Of a DNA stretch of 64,000 nucleotides, positions 19,074 through 29,752 are shown one piece after another. Position 1 is the stretch's first letter, and each line of letters starts with the position of its first letter. The position numbers and the translations under genes were made by a program. Under the pieces are notes generated by a model. The model saw only the letters and a program-made list of their open reading frames with translations. It ran no database searches and had not been told where the DNA came from. The stretch comes from Ligustrum vulgare (Eukaryota; Streptophyta; Magnoliopsida; Lamiales; Oleaceae), in assembly GCA_963555705.1 (NCBI GenBank), contig OY743174.1, forward strand, positions 60,410,234-60,474,233, written 5' to 3'.

Positions 19074-21189
19074 ATGGCAACAAAAATTCCAAATGAGCAA
19101 ACTGAGCAAGGAGCGTCCAAGAAGGAATATGACAATGGAGATCCATTAGATCTTCAAGGATTAGATCACCCAGGGCTGGTGCTACTGAATTCACCTGTGA
19201 CAGGTAAGAATTATTTAAGCTGGAGTAGATCGATTAAAATTGCGCTTGGTGCAAAACTGAAATTGGGATTTATAAATGGGAAATGTAAAAAAACCGGCCT
19301 AGGAATCTTCAAAGTATGATCATTGGATTAGAATGGACTATATGGTTAGATCTTGGATTTTGAATTCAATTGCAAAGGAGATAGTGGATGAATTCATATA
19401 TATAATTTCAGCTAGAGACTTATGGATAGATCTGGAAGAAAGGTATGGAGAATGCAATGGTTAGTTGCTTTATCAAATACAAAGAGAAATTAGTAGTTTA
19501 ACTCATGGATCCTTATCTGTTGAAAAATATTTCACTAAACTGAAGAAATCATGGGATGAAATTGCATTTCTGATGCAAATTTCGGTATGTACTTGTGGAG
19601 TTGGGAAGGAAGTGTCTACTTTAGTCTCATTTAACAACCTAATGCATTTCTTAATGGGGTTGAATGAAACCTAATATAATATCAGAAATCAATTGTTAGT
19701 TATGGACCATCTACCTTCAGTTAACAAAGCATACTCCATAGTTTTAAGGGTGAAGAAATAAAGAGAAATACATATACCTTTTCCTAAAGTTACCGATAAT
19801 GTAACTATGATGGCAATAAGAAATAATACAAGAGGTAATGGATATGGAAGGGGCAGAGGAAATTAGGCAGGAAGGTTTAACTCCGGAATGAGGTAAAAAT
19901 AATTTTGGAAGAGGAAGCAATAGAAGGTTCAACAACTATGATAAGGAGACATTGTTTTGTGATCACTACAATGTAGGTGGACACTCGAAGGAAGGTTGTT
20001 TTAAGATCATTGGTTATCCAGATTGGTACAAATCATTAAAGGAACAAAGAGCCATGGAATTTTGGAGAAAGATCAATGGTGAACAATGTGATGAATGCAA
20101 GGAATCACCGCTTGATTTTGAAGAAAGGAACACTGTTATGAGTTCAAAGGATGAAGTAACATCTGGAAATATTGTAAGCATTGTGCAACAGGAGTTAATG
20201 AAACCACTTAAAGGAGAGCTGCTGGTGGATAATGAAAATCAGATCAACTTTGCACATCTCACTGATTATTCTGGTATGTATGTTGAACATTTACTTTTTG
20301 CAGCACTTGATAATATATGATGTGGAACTTGGATAATTGATACAGGTGCCACTAATCATATATGCATAGACATTACACAAATGACCAACACAAAATCTGT
20401 TGTACAATCTACTGTTGTGTCTTTACCAGATGGATCTATTAAATCTGTTAAACACATTGGGAATATCACTATAAATCATAGACTTCTTTTGGCCAATGTG
20501 TTACGCATTCCTACATTCAAATTTAACCTTTTGTCTGTACCAAAATTAACACAAACTGCAAAGGTTAAATTCACTTTTTACCGAACCTACTGCTTGTTCC
20601 AGGACCTGAAGGATGATAGGACTCTAGCAATTGGAAAACTGAATGGGAAGTTATACATGTTAGATTATCATAGTTTCCTGAACACAGAGAATGAATATTG
20701 TAATAGAGAAGTTAGCTTATGTAATAAACTGTCCATTGGGAATTTACAACCTGGTGATGACATTTTCTATGCCAATAAAGCTTCTTCTATTTCCATTGTT
20801 GATTGGCACAATAGATTAGGACATGTTTCATATCATTGTTTACAACATTTGGATTTTCTTAAACATTTGTGATCATCGAGTGTTTACAGCCTTGTGATAT
20901 TTGTCACAAAGCTAAATAAAGCAGGCTTTCTTTTCCAAACTCTTAGATTCATACAAAATCTATTTTTGATCTCTTACACATTGACATTTGGGTCCATATA
21001 AACAGTATACCTTGACAGGAACTCCTTACACGCTAACCGTTGTGGATGATTATTCTAGAGCAACATGGACTTTTATGTTGATCCAAAAATCACAGACTGC
21101 CAAACTCTTGATTCATTTTTTTAAAAAATGGCCAAGAATCAATTCCATAAAACTGTCAAAGCCATAAGAACAGATAATGGTAGTGAATT
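19074..21189 (+). pseudogene. Copia gag, protease and start of integrase
   Basis: Starts at the ATG at 19074. Gag has the plant Copia-type N-terminal motif DHPGLVLLNSPVTGKNYLSW and a later CFKIIGYPDWYK segment near 19995. Protease shows WIIDTGATNHI (near 20331). The pre-integrase region has WHNRLGHVS (near 20805), and the integrase start has VDDYSRATW and IRTDNGSEF (21030-21189). Frameshifts near 19300 and stops near 19460, 19670 and 20870 disable it. The frame stops where a chromovirus LTR begins at 21190. Confidence 0.85.
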
Positions 21190-21842
21190 TGACGCGAACC
21201 CCTTTAGTGTTTAGACCAAAAATTTTCACAATAATTTTGTATCAAACCCAAGAAAGCTAAGTTGGTAAAAGAAGTGATAATCTTGACCCAATCTAACCCT
21301 AATAATAGCAAATTCCAAGATTTATGGAAACAACAACAACAATACACAAGAATAATAATTCCTAAATAAAGTTGAAGAAGTTTCAAGATTTGTTACAAGT
21401 AAAGAAAAGAGATTTACCTCTTCAAAATGCTCTTAAAGAGTTCACAATGTCCAAGCTAGGGTTTGGAGGTATGAGGAAATGTCTTTATATTACAAAAGTT
21501 GGGGTAAGAATGATAAATAGGAAATTGCACAAAAAACCCCGCATTTTCAAGTTCAGCGTGTTTCGGTTGATCAACTGGTCGACTGAAAAGACAGTTTCGG
21601 TCGAACACTGCTCAACCGATAATGACTGAGGCTGTCTCTAAAATTCTTGCAGAGTTTCGGTCGACCAAGGTGACTTTCGGTCGACCGAAAGTGCCTGAAG
21701 CTCCAAAATTAGGCAATTGACTTCGATTTTGCTTTCTTTTATGTGGACTTGATTTTGTAGCTTGTAAATGAGTCCCACCATCAACTATTGAACCTCTTTG
21801 GCCTTGGACCTCGTCATGGACCCCACCAGCATGCTAATCGAA
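21190..21842 (-). mobile_element. Chromovirus 3' end (pol tail plus LTR) inside the Copia element
   Basis: On the minus strand, 21842-21725 matches the pol tail and 3' non-coding part of the element at 8040-8155, and about 21720-21190 matches its LTR (8156-8748), ending TTCGCGTCA. The outer flank on the Copia side is GAATT (21185-21189). On the other side it joins Copia RNase H directly, so the rest of the chromovirus and the Copia RT were deleted. Confidence 0.75.
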
Positions 21843-22140
21843 GGATTACTTATATTCTTGCAGATTTTATGATCAACCTTTATTTACTGATTTCTTTGTG
21901 GTGTGACAACAAATCAGCGCTCTATATAACTGCCAATCCAGTGTTTCATGAAAGAACCAAACACTTGGGAAATTGATTGTCATCTCGTGCGGGATAAATT
22001 CAAAGAAGGATTTGTTCTTCCTAAATACATATCTTCCTCTTAGCAGGTTGCAAACCTTTTCTCTAAGGCTCTCCTGCTTCTCATTTTCATTTTCTTCTCA
22101 CCAAGCAAGGCCTTGCTGATCTACACCAAGAACCAGCTTT
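21843..22140 (+). pseudogene. Copia RNase H end
   Basis: Encodes LWCDNKSALYITANPVFHERTKH (read in parts), the signature of Copia RNase H, followed after a frameshift at about 21970 by the usual C-terminal end of pol. The poly-G polypurine tract follows directly. Confidence 0.8.
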
Positions 22141-22157
22141 TGGGGGGGGGGGGGGGA

Positions 22158-22529
22158 TGAAGAATTACATTTCTTTTATTTTCCTCTTTTAGTTCACGTG
22201 TATTCCTTGCTGTTAGTTAGTTAGTTAGTTATGACACATGTCATCCTTTTATTGGTTTATACTTCTATAAGTACTTTGTATTTCTCCGTTGAACTCTGAC
22301 GGTATTATCTTAATAAAAGTATCAAATATGTAGCAAAGTTTCATGCTGCACCAAAGTTTTACATTTCTTTTATTTTCCTCTTTTAGTTCACGCGTATTCC
22401 TTGCTGCTAGTTAGTTAGTTAGTTATGACATATGTCATCCTTTTATTGGTTTTTACTTCTATAAGTACTTAGTATTTCTCCGTTGAACTCTGACGGTATT
22501 ATCTTAATAAAAGTATCAGATATGTAGCA
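22158..22529 (+). repeat. 3' LTR of the Copia element in tandem duplicate
   Basis: The first copy is 22158-22335. A second copy, at about 22357-22529, lacks only the first few bases. Each is followed by a similar short stretch (AAGTTTCATGCTGCACC at 22336 and AAGTTATATGCTGCACC at 22530), which gives a 194-bp period. Confidence 0.85.
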
Positions 22530-22632
22530 AAGTTATATGCTGCACCAAATCTCCTTTCTGAAAATTAATACACCCAACCACAACCTCTACCATCTGTTGC
22601 TAACTAGCGTTGTAAGCAGTATTGACAAGTTC

Positions 22633-22902
22633 TTAAAAGAGGACTTCATTATTGAGAAAGGATGATTGGGCCCCACCAAGCGCCCACCATCGACGAATAT
22701 GACTCACAAGTTTGGATGTGACAGATTTGAGCTCTTCGACGGATTTGGACTTCAGAAAATCCAGCAGCTCATTTACAGTCGGGTCTTTGGATCCACCAGC
22801 GATCGAGTCCAGCACCATGTGAATCGAAACCATCAAGAAGACCAAGTTTACATCCTTGGCCTTGGTCGAGAACAAGGCTTTGCGAGCAACAAAGAAACAT
22901 CA
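22633..22902 (-). pseudogene. Unrecognised coding fragment
   Basis: An open minus-strand stretch of about 89 codons with no ATG at its beginning contains ordinary protein-like sequence, for example DPTVNELLDFLKSKSVEEL. It is less AT-rich than its surroundings. I do not recognise the family. It is next to transposon remnants, so it is more likely a captured or decayed exon than a working gene. It could also be an exon of a gene I cannot otherwise see. Confidence 0.3.
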
Positions 22903-23112
22903 TCCTAGTTATTGATAGATTTGTGAATGCCCATTCCAATTTTTTGTGTTTCTGGGTTGATTGAAAAGAAAATTTGAAAAAGGAATGTGGAAATAAATAG
23001 AATATTAATCTAAATTTATTGAATGATGAACAAATGCCGTGAATATTTTAACATAAATTGACTCCTATTTATAGTGAAATATAAATAACAACTCTTCACA
23101 ATATAACATCAA

Positions 23113-23287
23113 GCCCTTGTTTGAGCCCCATTATTTCTCATTAAAAAATACAAATTTTTTCTATAGTAATCAATTTCAACCATCCAAAAAAGTTAAGCCC
23201 ACAATTTTTTATTTTTTAAACCATTTTTTAACCATTAGATTTCCAAAACTCAAATTATAAATTGAAATAATGGGTCTCAAACAAGGC
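23113..23287. mobile_element. Tourist-like MITE, TSD CAA
   Basis: 175 bp, with ends GCCCTTGTTTGAGCCCC and GCCTTGTTTGAGACCC (the second on the other strand), flanked by CAA on both sides. Related to the copy at 58072. Confidence 0.7.
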
Positions 23288-23629
23288 CAAATAATAACAA
23301 ATATTAGATCTACATTATCTTGAACTCTATTTTCTCATCTTATTGTGATATCTTCTATTTGAATTTTAATCTCATTATCTCATTATATCTTTATCATTTT
23401 TTGATATTTTCTAATATTCTAACGCAAATTGTGTTGGGGCTAAAAGTACAGTTTGTTATTAAAAAATTGAAAGCTGATTTGGGTATTGATTTTGTGAAAA
23501 ATCAGCACTTTTTATAGCTCCATCCTAATGAATATATGTCCCATGTTGTCAAAAGAATGATATGTTGTCTCTCTTTAATTGCAGAAATATGATTATAACA
23601 TGTTATGAGAGGTTATCGAAGGTTTATAA

Positions 23630-24126
23630 GAGCATCTCCAATACACTTTATGGATTGAGAAAAAAACTTGACACATCAGCTAATAGATGAAATGTGTTAA
23701 AAATATATCTTTAATGCACAACGTGAATTACAATGTTAAGTTGATGTGACTTAAAAAAAATAGACATTGTGAGGCATTTCGTCTACATCTAGATACTCAA
23801 TGGGACATGATGAATCATCATTATTTTTATTTTATAATTATTTAATTATTATAAATAAGGACGTTGGCCGATCAAGTTGTATGATAAAAGTTATTTCTAT
23901 TTGGACTCTTTATACAGTGAGAAATCCTACGGATAATGCCTAATTTAGGCATAGTAGTTAATTTTAAATTTTTAAAAAAAATCCACATAATTAATATTAT
24001 TTAAATGTAGAAAGAACCATTGGAAAGTAAAATTTTACTTTTCCGTTTATTTATCCACATTTTTTAGAAGTCCGTATATTTCATTGTCATATCAACCCTA
24101 ATTCACGTAATGCATTGGAGATGCTC
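23630..24126. mobile_element. 497-bp Harbinger-type MITE, TSD TAA
   Basis: Ends GAGCATCTCCAAT and ATTGGAGATGCTC, flanked by TAA at 23627-23629 and 24127-24129. The copy at 33280-33772 has matching ends and nearly the same length. Confidence 0.8.
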
Positions 24127-24129
24127 TAA

Positions 24130-26009
24130 GGATGTTCTTTATTTATAAGGATCGAAATTAGGTAAATAATAATGCTCGAATCGAGTTCTAAAAGAGTTTG
24201 GATAAAAAATGAAGCTGCAAAATCGTTTGTACAGATTGAGCAATCGTCAGTATTATTGTCATATCTTTCTTGTTAAATATCCAATTGAGATGATTCAAAG
24301 TACGTTGAAAAAAACAACTCAAAGGGTTGCAATTATTCTACAGATATCATTTTCCAATTCCAATGTTTACTATGCGTAAAATGGGTCTCAACCTATGACT
24401 GATAATCTTTGTATGAAAAATTCTTTGGTAAAGCATAAGGTCGGCCATTTTTTCGTGCAATTTCAGTCCTTAATCTTCAAATTTGTCCAATTAATCCAAT
24501 GTACTCTTCGATCATCGATTTAATGAATCAACTATTGAATTTATGCTTTGGGTCCTCAAACTTTGAAATTCTTCATTTTCGTTTTACTTTTGTCAATTTT
24601 AATTATTCTTATTGAAATAACTCCAAACTCGATTATAATCTATAACAATCAATTTTCAAAAGGATTTCTACTAAACGAGGACATAATATGTTTCATAACA
24701 AAAAAAATTCATACATAAATTACATGAAAATGGAGTAGGAAACATGACATAGGTTATATAATAAATGGTAGGTGAAACAACTAGATATTCATTTTATATT
24801 CTACCTACAAAATTGTAACAAAACGTATATGTACGTATGTCCATATTTGTGCATAATAGTTACGAAGGTTTACAAGTACTCACACTGACTCCACTGTGTG
24901 TGTATATTGTTGCTTGTTCTCTTCATTCAGAGAGATGAACGGTTGTAGTTAATTTTAATGAAAAATTAGCTGTGCTGTCGTAAATCGTGATGAAGGCTGA
25001 GAGAGATAGAGAAAGACTTTGATGGTTGCTGTTATTGTGGGAGGCGGTGGTGGGGTAGGGTTGGAGTGGTGGGGGAGTCTTTCCCAAGAAAAGGAAAAAA
25101 TATAAACGACTGTGGATGAAGAAACAATTTTTATGTAAATAAAAAAATGTGATGTTTTCAAGATAAATTGTATGGTAGAAAGGAAGTTTAGAAAAATGTG
25201 TGTGGTTAATTTTGCCCTGTTTGTTTGGTATCACTGTAGCAATTTATAAATTGATTTTTTGTTATTTTTAAAGTAAATTGTATGGTTGAAAATAGGTGAC
25301 AGAAAATGTGTAGTTAAAAAGTAGTTTAAAAAACAGTGTTGTTTATAAATTGTAATAACCGCGTTACATTTATAAATAGTTTTGCGAATAGAGGCTAACA
25401 AGTGGAAGGTAGAAATATACACACACACACCCCCCTAATATTATACATGTATATGTTCTTCTTCCTTTTGCAGGGAAATGGTGGTTCGAAGTAGACAAAT
25501 GCATATCTTTGGAGTCAGATTTTGTAGGATTTTAGAGGGTCATTTTCATTTTCATTTCTTCCGACATTGTTGACATGGATGGAAACTTTTGAGGACCCTA
25601 CTATACTCATTGCTTCTAAGAATGTTTACACACATCACTAGAGTTTTTCTTGTCTTGCTTTGAAATTTAGGAACTTGGGAGCTTGATCCGCGTAGGATAT
25701 GTTTTGAAGGAATTTTAAATTTTTTTAGAGAATTTGCAATTGGAAAAAGTGACGAATCCTATAACAATATATGCCTGAAAGCGAATAATTAATTGAGGAA
25801 AAAGTGAAAAAAATCACACATTAATTTGTATCCATTTATCTTTCTATATATCCTACAACAAAAATGTTGCTTGTACAAACATATATAGTGATTAAATTGA
25901 TGACCAAAAAATAATGTGGCAACGTTGACATTGTTGATTTTGGGATGGTGCATGTGAGAAAAGATACGATGATATATATATCAAAATTTCGAGCATTCTA
26001 TATGTATAA
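24130..26009. other. AT-rich spacer without a recognisable gene
   Basis: A MITE-like piece lies at about 25205-25400 (from TTTGCCCTGTTTGTTTGG to GCGAATAGAGGC). Plus-strand CT/GT-poor tracts near 24900-25080 resemble gene-border sequence, but I cannot assemble an exon with a plausible product. Confidence 0.45.
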
Positions 26010-26195
26010 GGCTCTGTTCGACTACATCAAAAAGGGAATTGAAATTATAATATTGATTTATTTGAGTTTTCTTGATAAGATGTATGGTTAAAAATTAGAT
26101 AGAAAAAATGTGTATGGTTTAAAAAGTGATTTGAAAAATTGTGTAAATTAATTTGAACAATCATTACCATTTTAATATGGCAGCCAAACACACCC
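26010..26195. mobile_element. Tourist-like MITE, TSD TAA
   Basis: 186 bp beginning GGCTCTGTTCGACTAC and ending GGCAGCCAAACACACCC, flanked by TAA on both sides. Confidence 0.7.
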
Positions 26196-27705
26196 TAAGT
26201 AGCATAACTGGGCCTAGGAATGGTAAAGAGAATATTTGTGATTTGAACACAAAATTTATTGAAATCAAATCATATGATCTTGTCTATCTAGTAGTATTTC
26301 ACATAATCTAAATACCCTAGATATGTACATAGAGTACTATTGGTGTTTGAACGCGAAATTTCTTATTGTTATCTACTTATTATAATACAATTCTACTACG
26401 TGTACACGTAATTTGACATACATGTTGACATATTGCGTGGTTAGTATAATCATATTAATTCACATATCGCATCAACTTTTAAATCAATATTCACAAACTT
26501 GCTAATTCATTTTTTTGTTATCCTCTTAGTCATGTTCTATGTACAAGTAACATTTTTTATTATAATATTGCACACTTCTAGAGGTTTTAATAGGAAAAAA
26601 TAAACTCAGTCTAAACATGTCATCCTCTCTACGATTCAAACAATTTTAAATTAGAAAAGAAAGGGGTTAGTGAATATCTTTTCAATAGTAGCCTAATAAA
26701 CTTTTATTGTATAAAGTCATATAAACGAAACGCTAAGCCATCATTTGCTTTTCAACGTATGGTCAGTTTGATTTTGATTAAAAATAATTTTTTTATAAAA
26801 ATTCAAGTTAACAATTAATCATAATCACATATTTTATGGGTATCACAACTTTTTTCGAAATTTGCTAAAATGTAATTTTAATCTCTATTAAATAGAGGAG
26901 TGATTTATCGCTTTTATTTGTTAATGGATCGGTCATTGGAAAAATATGTTAGTTTAGAGAAATCCAAAAATGGTTTATCTCATAATTTTCCTCTTAATTG
27001 ATATGAAACGACAACCACATATATTCGTCATTTGAAGAAATGAAACTAACGCAACTATTTTTGCGATATATCAATTAAATTTACTTTAGATATTTCAACG
27101 TAATTAACTGGTGTTCAAGCCCCTTCATATTTTATATTAATTAAACAATTTTAAATTTAAACTATACCAAAATCCTGAACACATGAAAGTACAATCAATT
27201 ATATTATCATCATAATGACTAATGAGGCATTGGTTCGACGGTGTGACTAGAGTTACATGTTTAATATTGAAAACGTGTCATCTTTAAATTGCATGTAATC
27301 AATGTTTGGTTTTCTTATCCTTCCTAATTTTCTTGCGCAATTATTCTTTGGCCCCTTCGGAAATTGATTTTAGAGTGTTTTAGATATTTAAGCCCTGTTT
27401 GGTGAAGATTAATATCACTTTTTAGGAGTTTTTGATAAAAAATAATGAAATATTCGTTTGAAAAGCAGTGGAGCCCTAAAATATGTGGTAGGAGTTAATT
27501 TTTAAATTTAACTTAAATTAAAATTCAGACCTCAATCACGATCAAACATGGCTTAGTAAATTTGAGAAAATTAATTATAGAAAAATTTGTATATATATTT
27601 TTTTGACAATCAAACTTACATTCTCATTCATTTAAATCACCCAAAACTTGAACAACAATATAGTGTGGAATATAATCAAATCAAAATCATAATGACTACA
27701 TTATT
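26196..27705. other. AT-rich spacer
   Basis: No reading frame, RNA gene or repeat structure that I can support. It ends at the solo LTR. Confidence 0.4.
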
Positions 27706-27710
27706 CTCCT

Positions 27711-28495
27711 TGTTGTTTATCGTGCTGACGTGGATTAAATATGTCGACCTCAACTTAAAATGACAGCTGATTTATTAAGATCGAGGTGATTTTATGACGA
27801 GGTGATTTGATGTCGAGGCGAGTTTGTGACCGACCTCAACTCGGAGGGAGAGGTGATTTCCCAAAACTGAGGTGACAAGTTGCCGAGGTGATATTCACCC
27901 GACCTCCACTTAAAGAGAGAGGTGATTTGCCATGAACGAGGTGACTTGATGCCGAGGTGATGTTGACCGAGGTGAATTCCGAGCGTGGTGAGACTGGCGG
28001 CGCTGCTGAAACATCAAATCAGCTGTATTTATGTGTCAGTAATTATGATTGTTTGTGAAATGTCAGTATAATCATCTGTGACATGTTGTCAGCAATTTCA
28101 GTAGTCATTGTCAGTCACATGCTGCAGACGTGATATGTTGTAATGATTATGTTTAACTTCCCCAACTACTATAAATAGAGGGGGTAAATGCTCATTAATG
28201 GGAATGTGATATAAAAAATAAAAAAAAAACCTCTCTAAACTCTTGCTATTTGATTTCGTTGATTCGACCTGACTATCAGATCGGTATCGAACTGAACGTG
28301 AATTTGTGTAACTTTGATCTCAGTTCGCTTTCGATCTGTTACCTTTCATATTTCTTATAATATCTCGAACTTTATTACAACGACGATCATTTAATTAAAG
28401 AGCTGCATACTTAGACAAATTAATCAAAGACATACAATCCATCTATCAATTCAAAAGTTCGTACCACTTTTATTTGTTGACAAAAAGAGACGTCA
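27711..28495 (+). mobile_element. Solo LTR of the Tat family
   Basis: 785 bp, aligning along its length to the Tat 5' LTR at 6885-6052 (opposite strand). It starts TGTTGTTTATCG and ends GACGTCA. It has about ten CGAGGTGA-like motifs at 27785-27985, a TATA box at 28170-28178, and the R/U5 region. No internal element sequence adjoins it: the 3' side departs from the PBS region right after the LTR end. CTCCT occurs at 27706-27710 and at 28499-28503, a possible target duplication displaced by 3 bases. Confidence 0.85.
28170..28178 (+). promoter_or_regulatory. TATA box of the solo LTR
   Basis: TATAAATAG, conserved with the full element. It faces the WRKY gene, whose start codon is about 1.6 kb downstream. 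Confidence 0.6.
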
Positions 28496-28699
28496 ACCCT
28501 CCTCATGTGGAATAATATGACAACACATTCCACAATCAAGGTATTCCATAAGTGTATCGCGTTAGGAGCCATATGAGTATAATTTTGAACATTCATAATC
28601 AGCTACTAAGCATCGTATTCAGTCACAGCAATAAATCATTTTTGTTTACAGAACACTAAATGTTATTTTTGAAACATACACTGTTCTGTTCTGTTATGA

Positions 28700-28700
<1 letters not shown>

Positions 28701-28777
<77 letters not shown>
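28701..28777. repeat. (TTA)n microsatellite
   Basis: About 25 nearly uninterrupted TTA units, upstream of the WRKY gene. Confidence 0.95.
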
Positions 28778-28778
<1 letters not shown>

Positions 28779-29752
28779 TTACCAAATATATTTGGCTAGT
28801 TATTTTAATGACTGATTTTTTCTTTCTTTCTTTAACATAGCAAAAGTCGAATATTTACATACTCCACCATTTCATTAAGTAAATATTCTCTACCCATGAA
28901 ACTAAAATTTTTAGATAAGATATTTTGACATTGATGACATACTGAAATACTTATAAAACTTGAATATGTAGATTCAATCTACTGTCGAAGAGCGTCTCAA
29001 AGATTTATAAAGAAACAATATTATTGTTTAATAGTTTAAACTTTTAAATTAATTTACGGTGAACATATGGACACGAAAAATCTCTTCAATATCATGTGTC
29101 GTTACACATTATGCCCTTGTTCTAGTTGTATTATTAACAAAATATGAGTTATGTAATAATAATTTTGGGAGAATGCGAATTAAAAAGTAAGAACAAATTT
29201 TTGATTTATGGGAAAATTATTTTATTGGTTAAATTTGAAATGAGTTTAAGAAAAGATGAGTTTTGGGAAGAATGGAGCACAAACACCACATAAATAGAGA
29301 TGACTGTTGCTCTCTTTTAAATGTGCTGTGTCGACACCCCAAGTCCAGACCAACATAAGAAGAGACAATATATTTTGAATTTTTTTACTTGTACAATGCT
29401 TTTGACAATATAGTTGACAATTAGGTGATGTGTAAGTTTATTGATTGTTGATCTAAAAATTGATGTGATGAGTAAAAAAACGAGATTATGACACGTAAGC
29501 TAATTGTTAATTTTATTGTCAAAATTATTGTCCTAGTACCAAAGCTCATATGTTTTTTAACACAGTATAATACTCCATCCAACGTTTACCAGTTGACCAA
29601 AAAGAATGCACTATTTTCACCCATTGATGCCTTGAGAAAACGCTCCCACACGTACGCGTTGTCCAGCCAACAGGGAATAAATCCCTCCACTAAAAAGAAC
29701 ATCAGCAATTTCTTCAATCCACTATCAGTAATTATTTGATAAATTTCGAAGA
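28778..29752 (+). promoter_or_regulatory. Upstream region of the WRKY gene
   Basis: AT-rich with no competing gene. A W-box core TTGACC lies at 29593-29598, about 155 bp before the ATG, and further TTGAC cores occur near 29400-29420, which would allow regulation by WRKY proteins. A TATA-like CATAAATAGAG at about 29289 is a possible promoter, but the transcription start cannot be fixed from sequence. Confidence 0.4.

Larger units (their letters stand above)
18825..22530 (+). mobile_element. Decayed Ty1/Copia element with a duplicated 3' LTR
   Basis: The order is 5' LTR (18825-18998), PBS (TGGCATCAGAGCCATT, 19005-19020), gag (about 19074-20300), protease and integrase start (about 20320-21189), a foreign LTR insertion (21190-21842), the RNase H end (about 21843-22130), a poly-G polypurine tract (22142-22156), and the 3' LTR (22158-22335) repeated once more to 22529. 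The order of protease, integrase and RNase H is that of Copia. RT is missing entirely. I found no convincing target duplication. Confidence 0.85.

Noticed and set aside
18825..22530. 5-bp target duplication of the Copia element
   Set aside because: The flanks (CACCT on the left, several choices on the right) do not match for any reasonable LTR end.
24923..25234. Overlapping minus-strand frames near 25 kb
   Set aside because: Pyrimidine-rich low-complexity sequence; no splice-compatible exons or family match.
28701..28777. TTA repeat as a regulatory site for WRKY12
   Set aside because: Simple microsatellite; nothing in the sequence supports a function.
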